Assembly: GCA_021463165.1 (NCBI GenBank)
Contig: JAJTWY010000007.1
Coordinates: forward strand, 62,001 to 126,000
Direction: 5' to 3'
DNA: 64,000 nt
From: Pyrinomonadaceae bacterium
GTDB taxonomy: Bacteria; Acidobacteriota; Blastocatellia; Pyrinomonadales; Pyrinomonadaceae
Positions within the stretch are counted from its first letter, which is position 1; each line of letters begins with the position of its first letter. The position numbers and the translations under genes are program-made. The notes under the pieces are model-generated. The model had not been told where the DNA came from and did no database searches. It was given only the letters and a program-made list of their open reading frames with translations. Below are positions 1-7,193 of this stretch, in pieces.

Positions 1-101
1 CTTCCGCCATGATAAAACACGAAATGGAGGGCGCTGCCACACTCGATGTGCCGCTCATCGTCGAGATCGGCGTCGGCAACGATTGGATGAGCACGAAATA
101 G
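1..101 (+). CDS. polA: DNA polymerase I, C-terminal end (partial)
   Basis: Only the last 32 residues lie in the window, read in the frame beginning at base 3 and ending at TAG 99-101. They match the extreme C-terminus of family A DNA polymerase I: an acidic helix (MIKHEMEGA), then LDVPL and the closing IGVGNDW motif, which in polA is usually VGxNW a few residues before the stop. The enzyme fills gaps in repair and Okazaki-fragment processing. Catalytic motifs are upstream of the window. The identification rests on this short conserved tail. Confidence 0.8.
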   Translation, partial: SAMIKHEMEGAATLDVPLIVEIGVGNDWMSTK

Positions 102-121
102 GGCAGTCAGGATCTGGAAGT

Positions 122-784
122 ATGAAAACACATTTGGCAAGCGTTCGAACAACGGTAAAACGGCGTCCGAAGCGCGGCGCTTACGATCGCGAAACGATCA
201 ACGCTATTCTCGACGACGCGTTCCTCTGCCATGTCGGATTCGTTATCGACAGCCAACCCTTCGTTATCCCAACGAGCTACGGACGCGACGGAGAAACATT
301 ATTCATACACGGTTCAGCGGCAAGTCGCATGCTGAAAAACTTGGCTAACAGCATCGACGTTTGTGTCACGGTCACCATCCTCGACGGCCTCGTACTCGCC
401 CGTTCGGCATTTCATCATTCGATGAACTACCGCTCGGTCGTCATCCTCGGCCGGGCCAGTTTGGTCACGGACCCTAAAGAGAAAGAAAAAGCTCTCCTAA
501 CGATCTCAGAGCAGATAGTTCCCGGCCGCTGGGCAGAAGTCCGTCCGCCCACGACAAAGGAACTAAAGGCTACTAGCGTTCTACGCATCCCAATCAACGA
601 AGCATCGGCAAAGGTTCGAACAGGCCCGCCAGTCGATGACGACGAAGACTATTCACTGGACGTCTGGGCGGGTGTCATCCCGATCAGGCTGATGTGCAGC
701 CCTCCTGTTGCCGACGAACGTCTCCCACCTACGGTCGAGCTGCCCGATCATGTAATAGAATACCAACTCGATCAGAAGGCCTGA
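122..784 (+). CDS. Pyridoxamine 5'-phosphate oxidase-like flavin-binding protein
   Basis: A 220-residue protein of the PNP-oxidase-like split-barrel fold (NimA / flavin-nucleotide-binding group). Visible features are a basic N-terminus, RGAYDRETINAILDDA leading into CHVGFVIDSQPFVIPTSYGR, then LFIHGSAASRMLKNL, the usual region contacting flavin phosphate, and a region with several histidines (FHHSMNYRSVV). The start at 122 is preceded by AGGA nine bases upstream; an upstream ATG at 83 would overlap the end of polA and adds a low-complexity stretch, so 122 is preferred. Members bind FMN, F420 or haem and reduce varied substrates. The substrate cannot be told here. Confidence 0.8.
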   Translation: MKTHLASVRTTVKRRPKRGAYDRETINAILDDAFLCHVGFVIDSQPFVIPTSYGRDGETLFIHGSAASRMLKNLANSIDVCVTVTILDGLVLARSAFHHSMNYRSVVILGRASLVTDPKEKEKALLTISEQIVPGRWAEVRPPTTKELKATSVLRIPINEASAKVRTGPPVDDDEDYSLDVWAGVIPIRLMCSPPVADERLPPTVELPDHVIEYQLDQKA

Positions 785-846
785 GCGCGGCTCGCGTTTG
801 CCGACGGGGAGAACCAGGGTTACACTTCTATCGAATTTACGACGAT

Positions 847-1626
847 ATGAGAACGATCCATCTTGCTTTGATCTTCGGTGCGTTGGCTTTGGCCGTGAAT
901 GGACAGGGCCCGATCGAAGATAATAGTTTCTTGATCGAAGAGGCCTACAACCAGGAAAAGGGTGTGGTCCAGTACATCAGCACCTTCTATCGCCAGCGAG
1001 GCGGAAACTGGGGATACAGTTTCACCAACGAACTCCCGGTGAAGAAACAGCAGCATCAATTCAGCTACACGCTCAACGTCGCCCGTTCGGATGGCTCGAC
1101 TCGATTTGGTGACACGTACCTGAACTATCGTTATCAGGCGGCGGGGCTCGGAGAGGAAGACAAGGTTGCAGTCGCACCGCGATTTTCGTTGATCTTACCC
1201 ACTGGGAGCTATCGTCGCGGTACGGGAAATGGTGCTGTCGGCATGCAATTCAACCTGCCCGTCAGCGTCACTCATTCTAAAAAAGTAGTGACCCATTGGA
1301 ATGCAGGAACGACTTTCGTCCCGCGGGCACGGAACAGCAGCGGCGAGCGGGCGGGCATCAAGGGCTTCAATCTTGGTCAGAGTACCGTTTTCCTCGCCAA
1401 AACCAATTTCAACCTGCTCTTCGAAACTGTTTGGAACTACGACGAAGTCGTTACGGGCCGGGATCGCAAGGAGGGCGGGTACGGCTTGCTGCTGAATCCG
1501 GGCCTCCGATGGGCCTGGAACCTAGAGAACGGCTTTCAGGTCGTTCCCGGAGTGAGCGTCCCCCTCGGCGTCGGTCCCAGCCGCGGCGAACGCGGTATTT
1601 TTCTTTACTTGAGTTTTGAGCGTTAG
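847..1626 (+). CDS. Putative outer-membrane beta-barrel protein
   Basis: A 259-residue protein with an N-terminal signal peptide (MRTIHLALIFGALALAVNGQ) and then alternating aromatic/polar segments such as YISTFYRQRGGNWGYSFTNE, YLNYRYQ and FNLLFETVWNYDE, as expected for transmembrane beta strands. It resembles the family annotated as putative outer-membrane transporter (MetA-pathway phenol-degradation-like). The final residues (IFLYLSFER) form a terminal beta strand ending in an aromatic-rich tail. Longer starts upstream would precede the signal peptide and are rejected. Cargo unknown. The next gene is 90 bases downstream with its own promoter-like sequence. Confidence 0.6.
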   Translation: MRTIHLALIFGALALAVNGQGPIEDNSFLIEEAYNQEKGVVQYISTFYRQRGGNWGYSFTNELPVKKQQHQFSYTLNVARSDGSTRFGDTYLNYRYQAAGLGEEDKVAVAPRFSLILPTGSYRRGTGNGAVGMQFNLPVSVTHSKKVVTHWNAGTTFVPRARNSSGERAGIKGFNLGQSTVFLAKTNFNLLFETVWNYDEVVTGRDRKEGGYGLLLNPGLRWAWNLENGFQVVPGVSVPLGVGPSRGERGIFLYLSFER

Positions 1627-1682
1627 CCTTTGATCCGAATCCGCGAGTGTCTGACCTTAGTCACCGACACCTGGCTGACCGA

Positions 1683-1710
1683 TTGTACGGAATCTCCCCT
1701 TCTATAAAAT
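1683..1710 (+). promoter_or_regulatory. Putative sigma70 promoter, leaderless architecture
   Basis: TTGTAC at 1683-1688 and TAAAAT at 1705-1710 are separated by 16 bases. The -10 hexamer ends six bases before the ATG at 1717, so transcription would begin at or next to the A of the start codon. No Shine-Dalgarno sequence precedes the gene, consistent with a leaderless mRNA. Inference from sequence only. Confidence 0.5.
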
Positions 1711-1716
1711 AGTTCA

Positions 1717-2184
1717 ATGGCAGCATTGATCGAAGAATTTGTCGGCATCGTCGAGGCGTTTAACCAGGCCGGAATCGATTACGCAGTCTGCGGCGGATGG
1801 GCAATAGCAATTCACGGGAAAGTCAGAGCAACGGTCGATATCGATCTGATGATACGGGCCGAGGATTTGGAACCGGCGATGACACTTGCTCGACAGCGCG
1901 GCTACGATATTGAAGGGCTCCCTCTCAACTTTGACGGCGGAGAGACCCAGATCCGACGTATCTCAAAGATAGATAAAGAATTGAACGAACTGATTACTCT
2001 CGACCTTCTGCTCGTTACACCGGTTTACGAAGCCGCATGGAAAACACGGCGCCACGTGACCTGGAACCATGGCGAATACCGGGTTGTTGACGTCGAAGGT
2101 ATGATAATAATGAAGGAACTCGCGGGCAGGCCAAAGGACGCGGAAGACCTGCGTTTCCTTAGAGGTGAAGAAGATGAAAGTTGA
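1717..2184 (+). CDS. Nucleotidyltransferase (MNT / AbiEii-like fold)
   Basis: A 155-residue protein with the polymerase-beta nucleotidyltransferase signature: CGGWAIAIHG (helix-turn GG segment) followed by the metal-binding D-x-D in TVDIDLMI, and further acidic positions in LITLDLLLV. Length and motif spacing fit stand-alone minimal nucleotidyltransferases, some of which are antitoxins or abortive-infection proteins that AMP-ylate or otherwise nucleotidylate RNA or protein. It overlaps the next small ORF by a few bases, suggesting a two-gene unit. No HEPN-domain partner is present. Target unknown. Confidence 0.7.
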   Translation: MAALIEEFVGIVEAFNQAGIDYAVCGGWAIAIHGKVRATVDIDLMIRAEDLEPAMTLARQRGYDIEGLPLNFDGGETQIRRISKIDKELNELITLDLLLVTPVYEAAWKTRRHVTWNHGEYRVVDVEGMIIMKELAGRPKDAEDLRFLRGEEDES

Positions 2185-2350
2185 CATGTCACCCGAAGCG
2201 GTCACCGGAAGGATGATGATGCTCGATCAGCTTTGGGAACTGGCCGTCGCTTTGAGGAATTCGAAACTTGGTTCAAGAGTCGAGGAAACCGCAGAACCTT
2301 CCCCGAACCAAGAAAGTAAAAAAGCGGATCAGATCGACCCGCCTTCTTGA
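2174..2350 (+). CDS. Small hypothetical protein paired with the nucleotidyltransferase
   Basis: A 58-residue protein starting at ATG 2174 (ATG 2165 is three codons upstream in frame). It overlaps the 3' end of the nucleotidyltransferase gene and is preceded by a purine-rich AGGTGAAGAAG stretch that can serve as a ribosome-binding site. The first 40 residues (VDMSPEAVTGRMMMLDQLWE) read as a helical segment; the tail is polar and charged and probably disordered. Overlap and co-orientation suggest translational coupling and a functional pair, perhaps regulator/toxin-like. No family assignment can be made from sequence alone. Confidence 0.5.
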   Translation: MKVDMSPEAVTGRMMMLDQLWELAVALRNSKLGSRVEETAEPSPNQESKKADQIDPPS

Positions 2351-2354
2351 ATAT

Positions 2355-2430
2355 TGGTGGAGATGAGGAGGATCGAACTCCTGGCCTCGGCATTGCGAAC
2401 GCCGCGCTCTCCCAGCTGAGCTACATCCCC
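2355..2430 (-). tRNA. tRNA-Ala (anticodon CGC)
   Basis: Read on the minus strand, the 76 bases fold as a complete cloverleaf: acceptor stem GGGGATG pairing with CATCTCC (with a G-T pair), D arm GCTC/GAGC with AGCTGGGA loop, anticodon stem CGGCG/TGCCG with loop TTCGCAA, variable AGGCC, T arm AGGAG/CTCCT with loop TTCGATC, discriminator A and an encoded CCA. The anticodon at positions 34-36 is CGC, so it decodes GCG alanine codons. Confidence 0.95.
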
Positions 2431-2483
2431 ACGGCTAAATAAAAAGGTAAAAGGAAAAAGGTAAAAGTGCAAGTTTGCCGCCG

Positions 2484-3155
2484 CTATCGCAGCAAGCCCG
2501 CCTTTTCGGCACGTCTGACGGCTTCGAGCCGGGTGTGGGCACCGAGTTTTTTCAGAATGTGCTGTACGTGGTTGTTCGCGGTAGTACGGCTGATGAACAG
2601 GTTCTCGGCGATCTCACCGGTTTTTTTCCCCTCGCTTAGAAGGCGAAGGATCTCGCGTTCGCGGTTTGTCAGATTCGAAACCCCGCTTGGCGAATTTGTA
2701 TTGGCCAACATCTCGCTAACATTGACTGACGGCAGGCTTGTCTCCGCAACGACAAAATCTTTCAACAGCAACTCGAGCCGCTTTTGCACGTCGGCCGGCC
2801 GGATAATATGCAGCGTACAGGGTTTTTCAAATGTAGCGCTGTCAAGGATGACCACCGAGGCGTTGCACCATCGTTCGCCAGCATTAGCTTTTATCTTAAT
2901 GTCGTAACTTCGGAGCGGAATACGCTCAGACGCCCGCTTTAGGATCGTACAATTTTCGCTGCATTCGCGGCCGCACTCGTCAACGCCGTGCGTAACCTCA
3001 CTGCACGGCCGTCCCAGCACATCTTCGACACTCAAACCAAAGAGTTCCCCCGCAGCGGCATTCCACGCGATGATCGATCCGTTCGGATCGAGGGCATAGG
3101 CGGCATCTGCCGTCCCGTCAACGAGGTCCCTGATCTCGCGAAGGTTCATAGGCAT
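2484..3155 (-). CDS. PAS-LuxR transcriptional regulator
   Basis: A 223-residue regulator. Residues about 5-120 form a PAS sensor domain (DGTADAAYALDPNGSIIAWN, then LFGLSVEDVLGRPC). Residues about 160-223 are a LuxR/GerE helix-turn-helix (LTNREREILRLLSEGKKTGE, ISRTTANNHVQHILKKL). The PAS domain carries four close cysteines (C51, C61, C65, C69; spacing Cx9Cx3Cx3C), which could bind a metal or Fe-S cluster or act as a redox switch; this is inference. There is no receiver domain and no neighbouring kinase. An alternative start at 3149 is possible: TATGAT lies just upstream and would leave a very short leader. The gene is divergent from the small membrane protein at 3279. Confidence 0.85.
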   Translation of the reverse strand: MPMNLREIRDLVDGTADAAYALDPNGSIIAWNAAAGELFGLSVEDVLGRPCSEVTHGVDECGRECSENCTILKRASERIPLRSYDIKIKANAGERWCNASVVILDSATFEKPCTLHIIRPADVQKRLELLLKDFVVAETSLPSVNVSEMLANTNSPSGVSNLTNREREILRLLSEGKKTGEIAENLFISRTTANNHVQHILKKLGAHTRLEAVRRAEKAGLLR

Positions 3156-3179
3156 TTACATCATAGAAATGATGCAAAG

Positions 3180-3258
3180 TGATTATTGTCCGGAAAGGGG
3201 CTGAAAGCCAAATATTGATGTAACGGTGCGGTACGGCAACGACCGCACCGAATAATCG
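3180..3258 (+). promoter_or_regulatory. Structured leader or operator region (three-stem fold)
   Basis: The segment folds on paper into an outer 7-bp stem GATTATT (3181-3187) with AATAATC (3251-3257), extendable by one G-U pair; an internal GGCT/AGCC hairpin (3199-3202 with 3206-3209, GAA loop); and an 8-bp hairpin CGGTGCGG/CCGCACCG (3224-3231 with 3243-3250). GGAGGG, the likely ribosome-binding site of the next gene, begins at the base of the outer stem. It could be a cis-regulatory RNA or operators between divergent genes. It does not match a riboswitch class known to me. Confidence 0.45.
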
Positions 3259-3278
3259 GAGGGAGTCTTCATTCTTAT

Positions 3279-3464
3279 ATGATCTTCAAGGTCTATGCAG
3301 CAATTTGGGTTGTGGGTATTTTGGCCGTCGCACTAACTTGGCTAACAGGAAACTTCACGCCGACGGTTGCGGTATTTTTCGGATTTTTGTCGTTCGGAGC
3401 GATCTTTATGGGTATGATAGGCGTCCTTCCGATGACCGTCACACACCATACAGATCACAAATAG
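3279..3464 (+). CDS. Small two-helix membrane protein
   Basis: A 61-residue protein with two hydrophobic helices (about residues 4-23, YAAIWVVGILAVALTWL, and 28-50, TVAVFFGFLSFGAIFMGMIG) joined by a short GNFTPT loop, ending in a histidine-rich tail (TVTHHTDHK). GGAGGGAG lies about 13-14 bases upstream, a rather long spacing. The gene follows the structured segment at 3180-3258 and is divergent from the PAS-LuxR gene. No function recognised. Composition and the ribosome-binding site favour a real gene over the overlapping frame at 3305. Confidence 0.6.
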   Translation: MIFKVYAAIWVVGILAVALTWLTGNFTPTVAVFFGFLSFGAIFMGMIGVLPMTVTHHTDHK

Positions 3465-3479
3465 AGGCTGTAAGAAAGC

Positions 3480-3734
3480 CTAAACGATGACGGCTGGGAG
3501 GAGCGAACCCTTTGGATCAGAGGCAAAGGCCCGGCCGTCTTCGATCTTACCGATTATTCCGTGAAAGGTGATTTCCCCCTCAGGTGTCACCACAACGACA
3601 ACGTCACCGGGACTATAAAGCTTCTCGTCGATCGGGAACTTTATGATGGTGGCGTTGCCGTTTTCTGAAGAGACTACGTCGTATTCGAAATCGTCTGCAT
3701 TAAAGCTGATGGTCTGACAAAAGGCTACTTCCAT
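3480..3734 (-). CDS. Hypothetical protein, 84 aa
   Basis: A short acidic beta-rich protein (MEVAFCQTISFNADDFEYDV, then LYSPGDVVVVVTPEGEI and GIIGKIEDGRAF). The PGDVVVVVTPEG turn resembles small OB/SH3-like barrels, but no family was recognised. A TAATTT box sits five bases before the start codon and there is no Shine-Dalgarno sequence, consistent with a leaderless transcript. It lies just upstream, in the same direction, of nothing obvious: its stop faces the end of the membrane-protein gene 15 bases away. Confidence 0.5.
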   Translation of the reverse strand: MEVAFCQTISFNADDFEYDVVSSENGNATIIKFPIDEKLYSPGDVVVVVTPEGEITFHGIIGKIEDGRAFASDPKGSLLPAVIV

Positions 3735-3806
3735 AAATCAAATTAGAACACAAAAGTTTGATTGCCCCAAAGAAATGCTGAGAAAGAACCGCGATCAGGC
3801 AACATT

Positions 3807-5114
3807 CTAGCTTCGAATTTCCAGGGCGACGGCGATCGCGTCGTGATCGGATAGAGCCGAGCCGTCGTCATCGACAAGGTTCCCGATCGTGACCGGCCCG
3901 CTTCCCGGTGCCGGTCCGAAGCCCTTGGCCGTGATCCAGTCGAGCCTCGCAGAAACCTTACCACCGACACGCCCCGCCGCCCAGAATATGAACGGAAAAC
4001 ACCACGCAGGAACCCAATCGCCGAGGTTCGTGTTCTTTTCAATGCTCTTCACATCGTAATGCAATGTGCCTGCACCCAGGTTATTGAATTCCCGAAAGGA
4101 AAAACCGCGAGATTCGAGCATATCGAAGAGCGGTTTTTCGAAATAGCGTTCCGGATGCGGCAGATGATTTAGTGCGACGTTCCTGGGCCCCATCATCACG
4201 CGTCGCCAATAGCCAAATATCGCCCGCGTGCCGCTCTGCGAGTTAAATCCGGTCGTATTCCAGTCACCGCCGATAACTGTCGGCAAGGGCGGAAGGGTAT
4301 CGAGATGATCCAGGATAATGCCCATTTGCAGTTTCCGGTGCTTCCGTGAACAATGAGCGTCAAGATGTACGGTGACCGCCCGAAACTCACCCGAAGGATG
4401 CTCGATGTCGGCGACAATGGCGCGAAGGTAGCCTATCCGCTTCTCCTTGCCCCACAACTTGTCCTTGCCGTTTGGCAATGGCACCGCATGGACGTTCTTC
4501 ATCGGAAACCTCGAAAACATCGCGAGGCCATGGATCGACATAGTGTTTTCGCCTTCCATCTCGGCCTCGACGCCGCTTCCCTTCTGCAGTGCGATATAAA
4601 CCGGTGCAAATGCATAATTTAGCTTCAACTCACGGGCGATCTCCCGCGCCACCGATCTATTGCCGCTGCGAGCCATGCCGTGATCAAGCTCTGTAAGCAG
4701 AAGCAGGTCCTTTTGCTTTAATTCGGGATGTCCTTTCAATGCCTTGACGATACCGTCGAAACGGATCCCGCGCTCGAGATTCCATGCCAGAACCTTGATC
4801 GGATCCGGAGAATCACTTGTTGATCCAGCAAAATTCTCAACAACAACGGCATTCAGGATACGTTCGACGCCGTTCCTGATCTGCGGAAAGATGGCGTCGG
4901 CTTCAAGTTCATCGATCGACTCGAACTTTAGCAACTCGGTGAAATGTTTGTTGAGATCGTGTTCGAGGATCGACGGCGGTCCTGTGTAGCTTTCGGCGAC
5001 GGAGGGCATAAAATAAACTGATCGCAACGGGCCGGATGCGAGGACCATACCAGCTTCACGGCCAAGCTTATCATCGTAGTTTCTGATCGCTCGACAGGCA
5101 AGCCGCGGGCTCAC
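3807..5114 (-). CDS. Endonuclease/exonuclease/phosphatase family protein
   Basis: A 435-residue protein whose C-terminal ~330 residues carry the metal-dependent EEP fold: VLAWNLERG (Asn metal ligand), LLLTELDHG (catalytic Glu), VHLDAHC, GGDWNTTGF (D-x-N) and the terminal LSDHDAIAVALEI (S-D-H). The N-terminal ~105 residues are an extra helical region. The start at 5114 is GTG and uncertain; a later ATG at residue 23 is possible. The family hydrolyses phosphodiesters or phosphomonoesters of nucleic acids, inositol phosphates or lipids. It is the second gene of a pair with the ATP-grasp gene, 14 bases downstream of it. Substrate unknown. Confidence 0.8.
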   Translation of the reverse strand: MSPRLACRAIRNYDDKLGREAGMVLASGPLRSVYFMPSVAESYTGPPSILEHDLNKHFTELLKFESIDELEADAIFPQIRNGVERILNAVVVENFAGSTSDSPDPIKVLAWNLERGIRFDGIVKALKGHPELKQKDLLLLTELDHGMARSGNRSVAREIARELKLNYAFAPVYIALQKGSGVEAEMEGENTMSIHGLAMFSRFPMKNVHAVPLPNGKDKLWGKEKRIGYLRAIVADIEHPSGEFRAVTVHLDAHCSRKHRKLQMGIILDHLDTLPPLPTVIGGDWNTTGFNSQSGTRAIFGYWRRVMMGPRNVALNHLPHPERYFEKPLFDMLESRGFSFREFNNLGAGTLHYDVKSIEKNTNLGDWVPAWCFPFIFWAAGRVGGKVSARLDWITAKGFGPAPGSGPVTIGNLVDDDGSALSDHDAIAVALEIRS

Positions 5115-5128
5115 GGCACAGCCGTCGA

Positions 5129-6340
5129 TCAGTCATCATGCCGCTCTTTTACGGGTGCGATCGTCAGAAAATCGGCCGTGATGCGGTCGGTATATGTAGT
5201 GAGCAGTTCGTCGATCCTTTCAGAAGATCTTGAGTGGAAAATAAACCCGACATGACGGGGCTTTTTGACCGAATAGACGATTTCCGGGTCGTTATAAGCC
5301 GACACATCGGGGTGTTCCGTATTTGCAAGAGCAAGGGTGACACCCGCGAACTCCTTTCTGAGTTTAGGCAATTTGTACGGCCTTTCTTCGGATGCCAGCT
5401 CGAGTTTTGCCCATTCCCGCCATAAGTTGAAATTACAGGCGTATTCGAGAACGTTGGCAATATAGGCACCGCCCACACGGCACGCTACCTCGAGCAGGTA
5501 AAGCTCCCCGGTTCGGTTACACTGCAAAAACTCGGCATGCGTAACGCCGCGATTGTATTTAAAGGCCATCAGCAATGCCCTGTTCATGACCTCTAACTGT
5601 TTTCTTTCTTTCGATCTATACGGCGTAATGAAGGACGTGAAAACACCGCCGTGATGCGAGACATTGAATGGCGTGGTGCCGTACTGACTCACGCCGCAGG
5701 CAACGACCTTGTCATCTTCGACCACAGAATCAACGTGAAACACCTTGCCTTCGATAAAGCGTTCGATCAAAAACTGCGAGGGATGGTCGCGCCACGTGTT
5801 GCGATTGTCGAGTTCGGTCAGAATACTCCAAGCCTCGTCCGCGGTTTCGCATTTCCGGATACCAAAGGCCGAAACCTCATTCCGCGGCTTTATTATCCAG
5901 GGAGCCGGAACCTCATTGAGGAAGTTACTTATGTCTTCGGCATTGAACGCCGAGGTATATTCCGGGCACGGAATTCCGGCGTTGTGGGCGATGTTTCGCA
6001 TCATCAACTTGTCGCGAAACCGTGTTGCAAACGAACGGCTCATCCCGGGCAGATTCAGGTGCTCGCGCGTCATGGCCGCAGTTAAAACGTCAAACTCATC
6101 CAGGCCGACGACCTTGTCTATTCGTCTTGAACCCGCAAGATTGGTTACCGCTCGAACGTAGTCGAGAACGCCTGCGTCGTCTGCCACGGTCCTGGCATCA
6201 CCGATCGCCGTCCATGGCCAAGCCTCATCGAGCAGCTTTTTCCTCGTCACCAGGGTCACGAACCAGCCGGCATTCTGACATTCCTCGATGAACTCGGATC
6301 CCTTGAAGTCGCTCGCAATGATCGCGATGTGATTTTGCAT
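5129..6340 (-). CDS. ATP-grasp domain protein
   Basis: A 403-residue protein with an N-terminal Rossmann-like preATP domain (MQNHIAIIASDFKGSEFIEE) and an ATP-grasp core: PWIIKPRNEVSAFGIRKC (ATP-binding Lys and Gly-rich loop), FLIERFIEGKVFHVDSVV and the metal site LLEVACRVGGAYIANVL (E...N/R-type). Such enzymes form acyl-phosphate intermediates and ligate a carboxylate to an amine or thiol. The first in-frame start is TTG at 6364 but ATG at 6340 matches the start of the preATP domain and is chosen. It is operonic with the EEP gene downstream and divergent from the site-2 protease gene. Product unknown. Confidence 0.8.
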   Translation of the reverse strand: MQNHIAIIASDFKGSEFIEECQNAGWFVTLVTRKKLLDEAWPWTAIGDARTVADDAGVLDYVRAVTNLAGSRRIDKVVGLDEFDVLTAAMTREHLNLPGMSRSFATRFRDKLMMRNIAHNAGIPCPEYTSAFNAEDISNFLNEVPAPWIIKPRNEVSAFGIRKCETADEAWSILTELDNRNTWRDHPSQFLIERFIEGKVFHVDSVVEDDKVVACGVSQYGTTPFNVSHHGGVFTSFITPYRSKERKQLEVMNRALLMAFKYNRGVTHAEFLQCNRTGELYLLEVACRVGGAYIANVLEYACNFNLWREWAKLELASEERPYKLPKLRKEFAGVTLALANTEHPDVSAYNDPEIVYSVKKPRHVGFIFHSRSSERIDELLTTYTDRITADFLTIAPVKERHDD

Positions 6341-6390
6341 ATACCGATGTCTGGGCCACGCCAAGCAGGCGTTTGTTTTCCTACAACAGA

Positions 6391-6408
6391 TTTTATTTTG
6401 AAATAAAA
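6391..6408. promoter_or_regulatory. AT-rich perfect palindrome in a divergent promoter region
   Basis: TTTTATTT and AAATAAAA are perfect 8-base arms around a TG centre, lying between the divergent ATP-grasp gene (starting at 6340 or 6364) and the site-2 protease gene (6495). A dimeric regulator or a promoter DNA structure could use it. The role is inferred from symmetry and location only. Confidence 0.35.
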
Positions 6409-6494
6409 GAATGTCACAATTTAGCGGTCAAGACAATAGAAATGCGCGTCCCGACGGACCGCGCATAACGCTCAAAAGCGGCTTCGGAGAAAAT

Positions 6495-7187
6495 ATGGGC
6501 GACATCGATCTGGTCAACTTAGTCAGCCACCTGATCATTTACCTGGTGGTTCTGCTGCTCGCGATCTCAGCGCACGAAGCAGGACACGCATGGATGTCAT
6601 ATAAATTTGGCGACGATACGGCATATATGCTTGGCCGCGTCACGCTCAACCCGGTTTCGCACACCGATCCTATCGGGACGCTGCTCATCCCGATCGTTGC
6701 CTTCATTCTGGGTTCGGTCGGCGGTGCGCTGGGCAGTATTCCGCTGATCGGCTGGGGAAAGCCGACACCGGTGAACCCACGAAAATGGGAGAATTACAAG
6801 CTGGCAAATGTAATGGTCTCGGTTGCCGGTGTGCTCGCCAATCTGATCCTGCTCGTTATTGGCATCGGGATCGCGAAAATAATGATGACTCAAGGGTTCA
6901 CACCGGCCGATTTTCTCGGCCGCGGCACCAATCCCCTGGCGATCTTCGTCAGCAACCTGATGCTGCTGAACCTTTCGCTGTTCGTGTTCAACCTCCTGCC
7001 CTTTCCGCCTCTTGACGGAAGCAAAATAATGGCAACGTTCCTGCCCGACAGCGCGGCTCCGGTTTTGAACCTGCTCGAGCAGTACGGCTTTCTGATACTG
7101 ATGTTCCTTATCTACATCGGTGTATTTAGCCTGATCCTTTACCCGTTCCGACTCGGGCTCGTTTATCTGCTGGTTTGGTTATATTAG
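6495..7187 (+). CDS. Site-2 protease family (M50) intramembrane metalloprotease
   Basis: A 230-residue, multi-helix membrane protein. The zinc site HEAGHAW is in the first transmembrane helix (residues 27-33) and the second metal-ligand motif is FNLLPFPPLDGSK near residue 165, the arrangement of the short, PDZ-less M50B-type proteases. These cleave transmembrane substrates, often anti-sigma factors or signal-peptide remnants. GGAG five to six bases upstream supports ATG 6495; an in-frame ATG at 6411 lacks a ribosome-binding site and would add a hydrophilic tail. trpS begins six bases after the stop, so the two are probably co-transcribed. Confidence 0.88.
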   Translation: MGDIDLVNLVSHLIIYLVVLLLAISAHEAGHAWMSYKFGDDTAYMLGRVTLNPVSHTDPIGTLLIPIVAFILGSVGGALGSIPLIGWGKPTPVNPRKWENYKLANVMVSVAGVLANLILLVIGIGIAKIMMTQGFTPADFLGRGTNPLAIFVSNLMLLNLSLFVFNLLPFPPLDGSKIMATFLPDSAAPVLNLLEQYGFLILMFLIYIGVFSLILYPFRLGLVYLLVWLY

Positions 7188-7193
7188 TCTTTC

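Noticed and set aside
83..121. Upstream start for the PNP-oxidase-like protein
   Set aside because: It would begin inside polA and adds a Gly/Ser-rich tail; the start at 122 has a better spaced AGGA.
2467..2907. ORF of 146 codons antisense to the LuxR regulator
   Set aside because: Arg/Ser-rich reading of the opposite strand of a coding region; no ribosome-binding site.
3180..3258. GEMM-type or guanidine-type riboswitch
   Set aside because: The expected conserved loop and tetraloop-receptor sequences were not found; only the general stem architecture is present.
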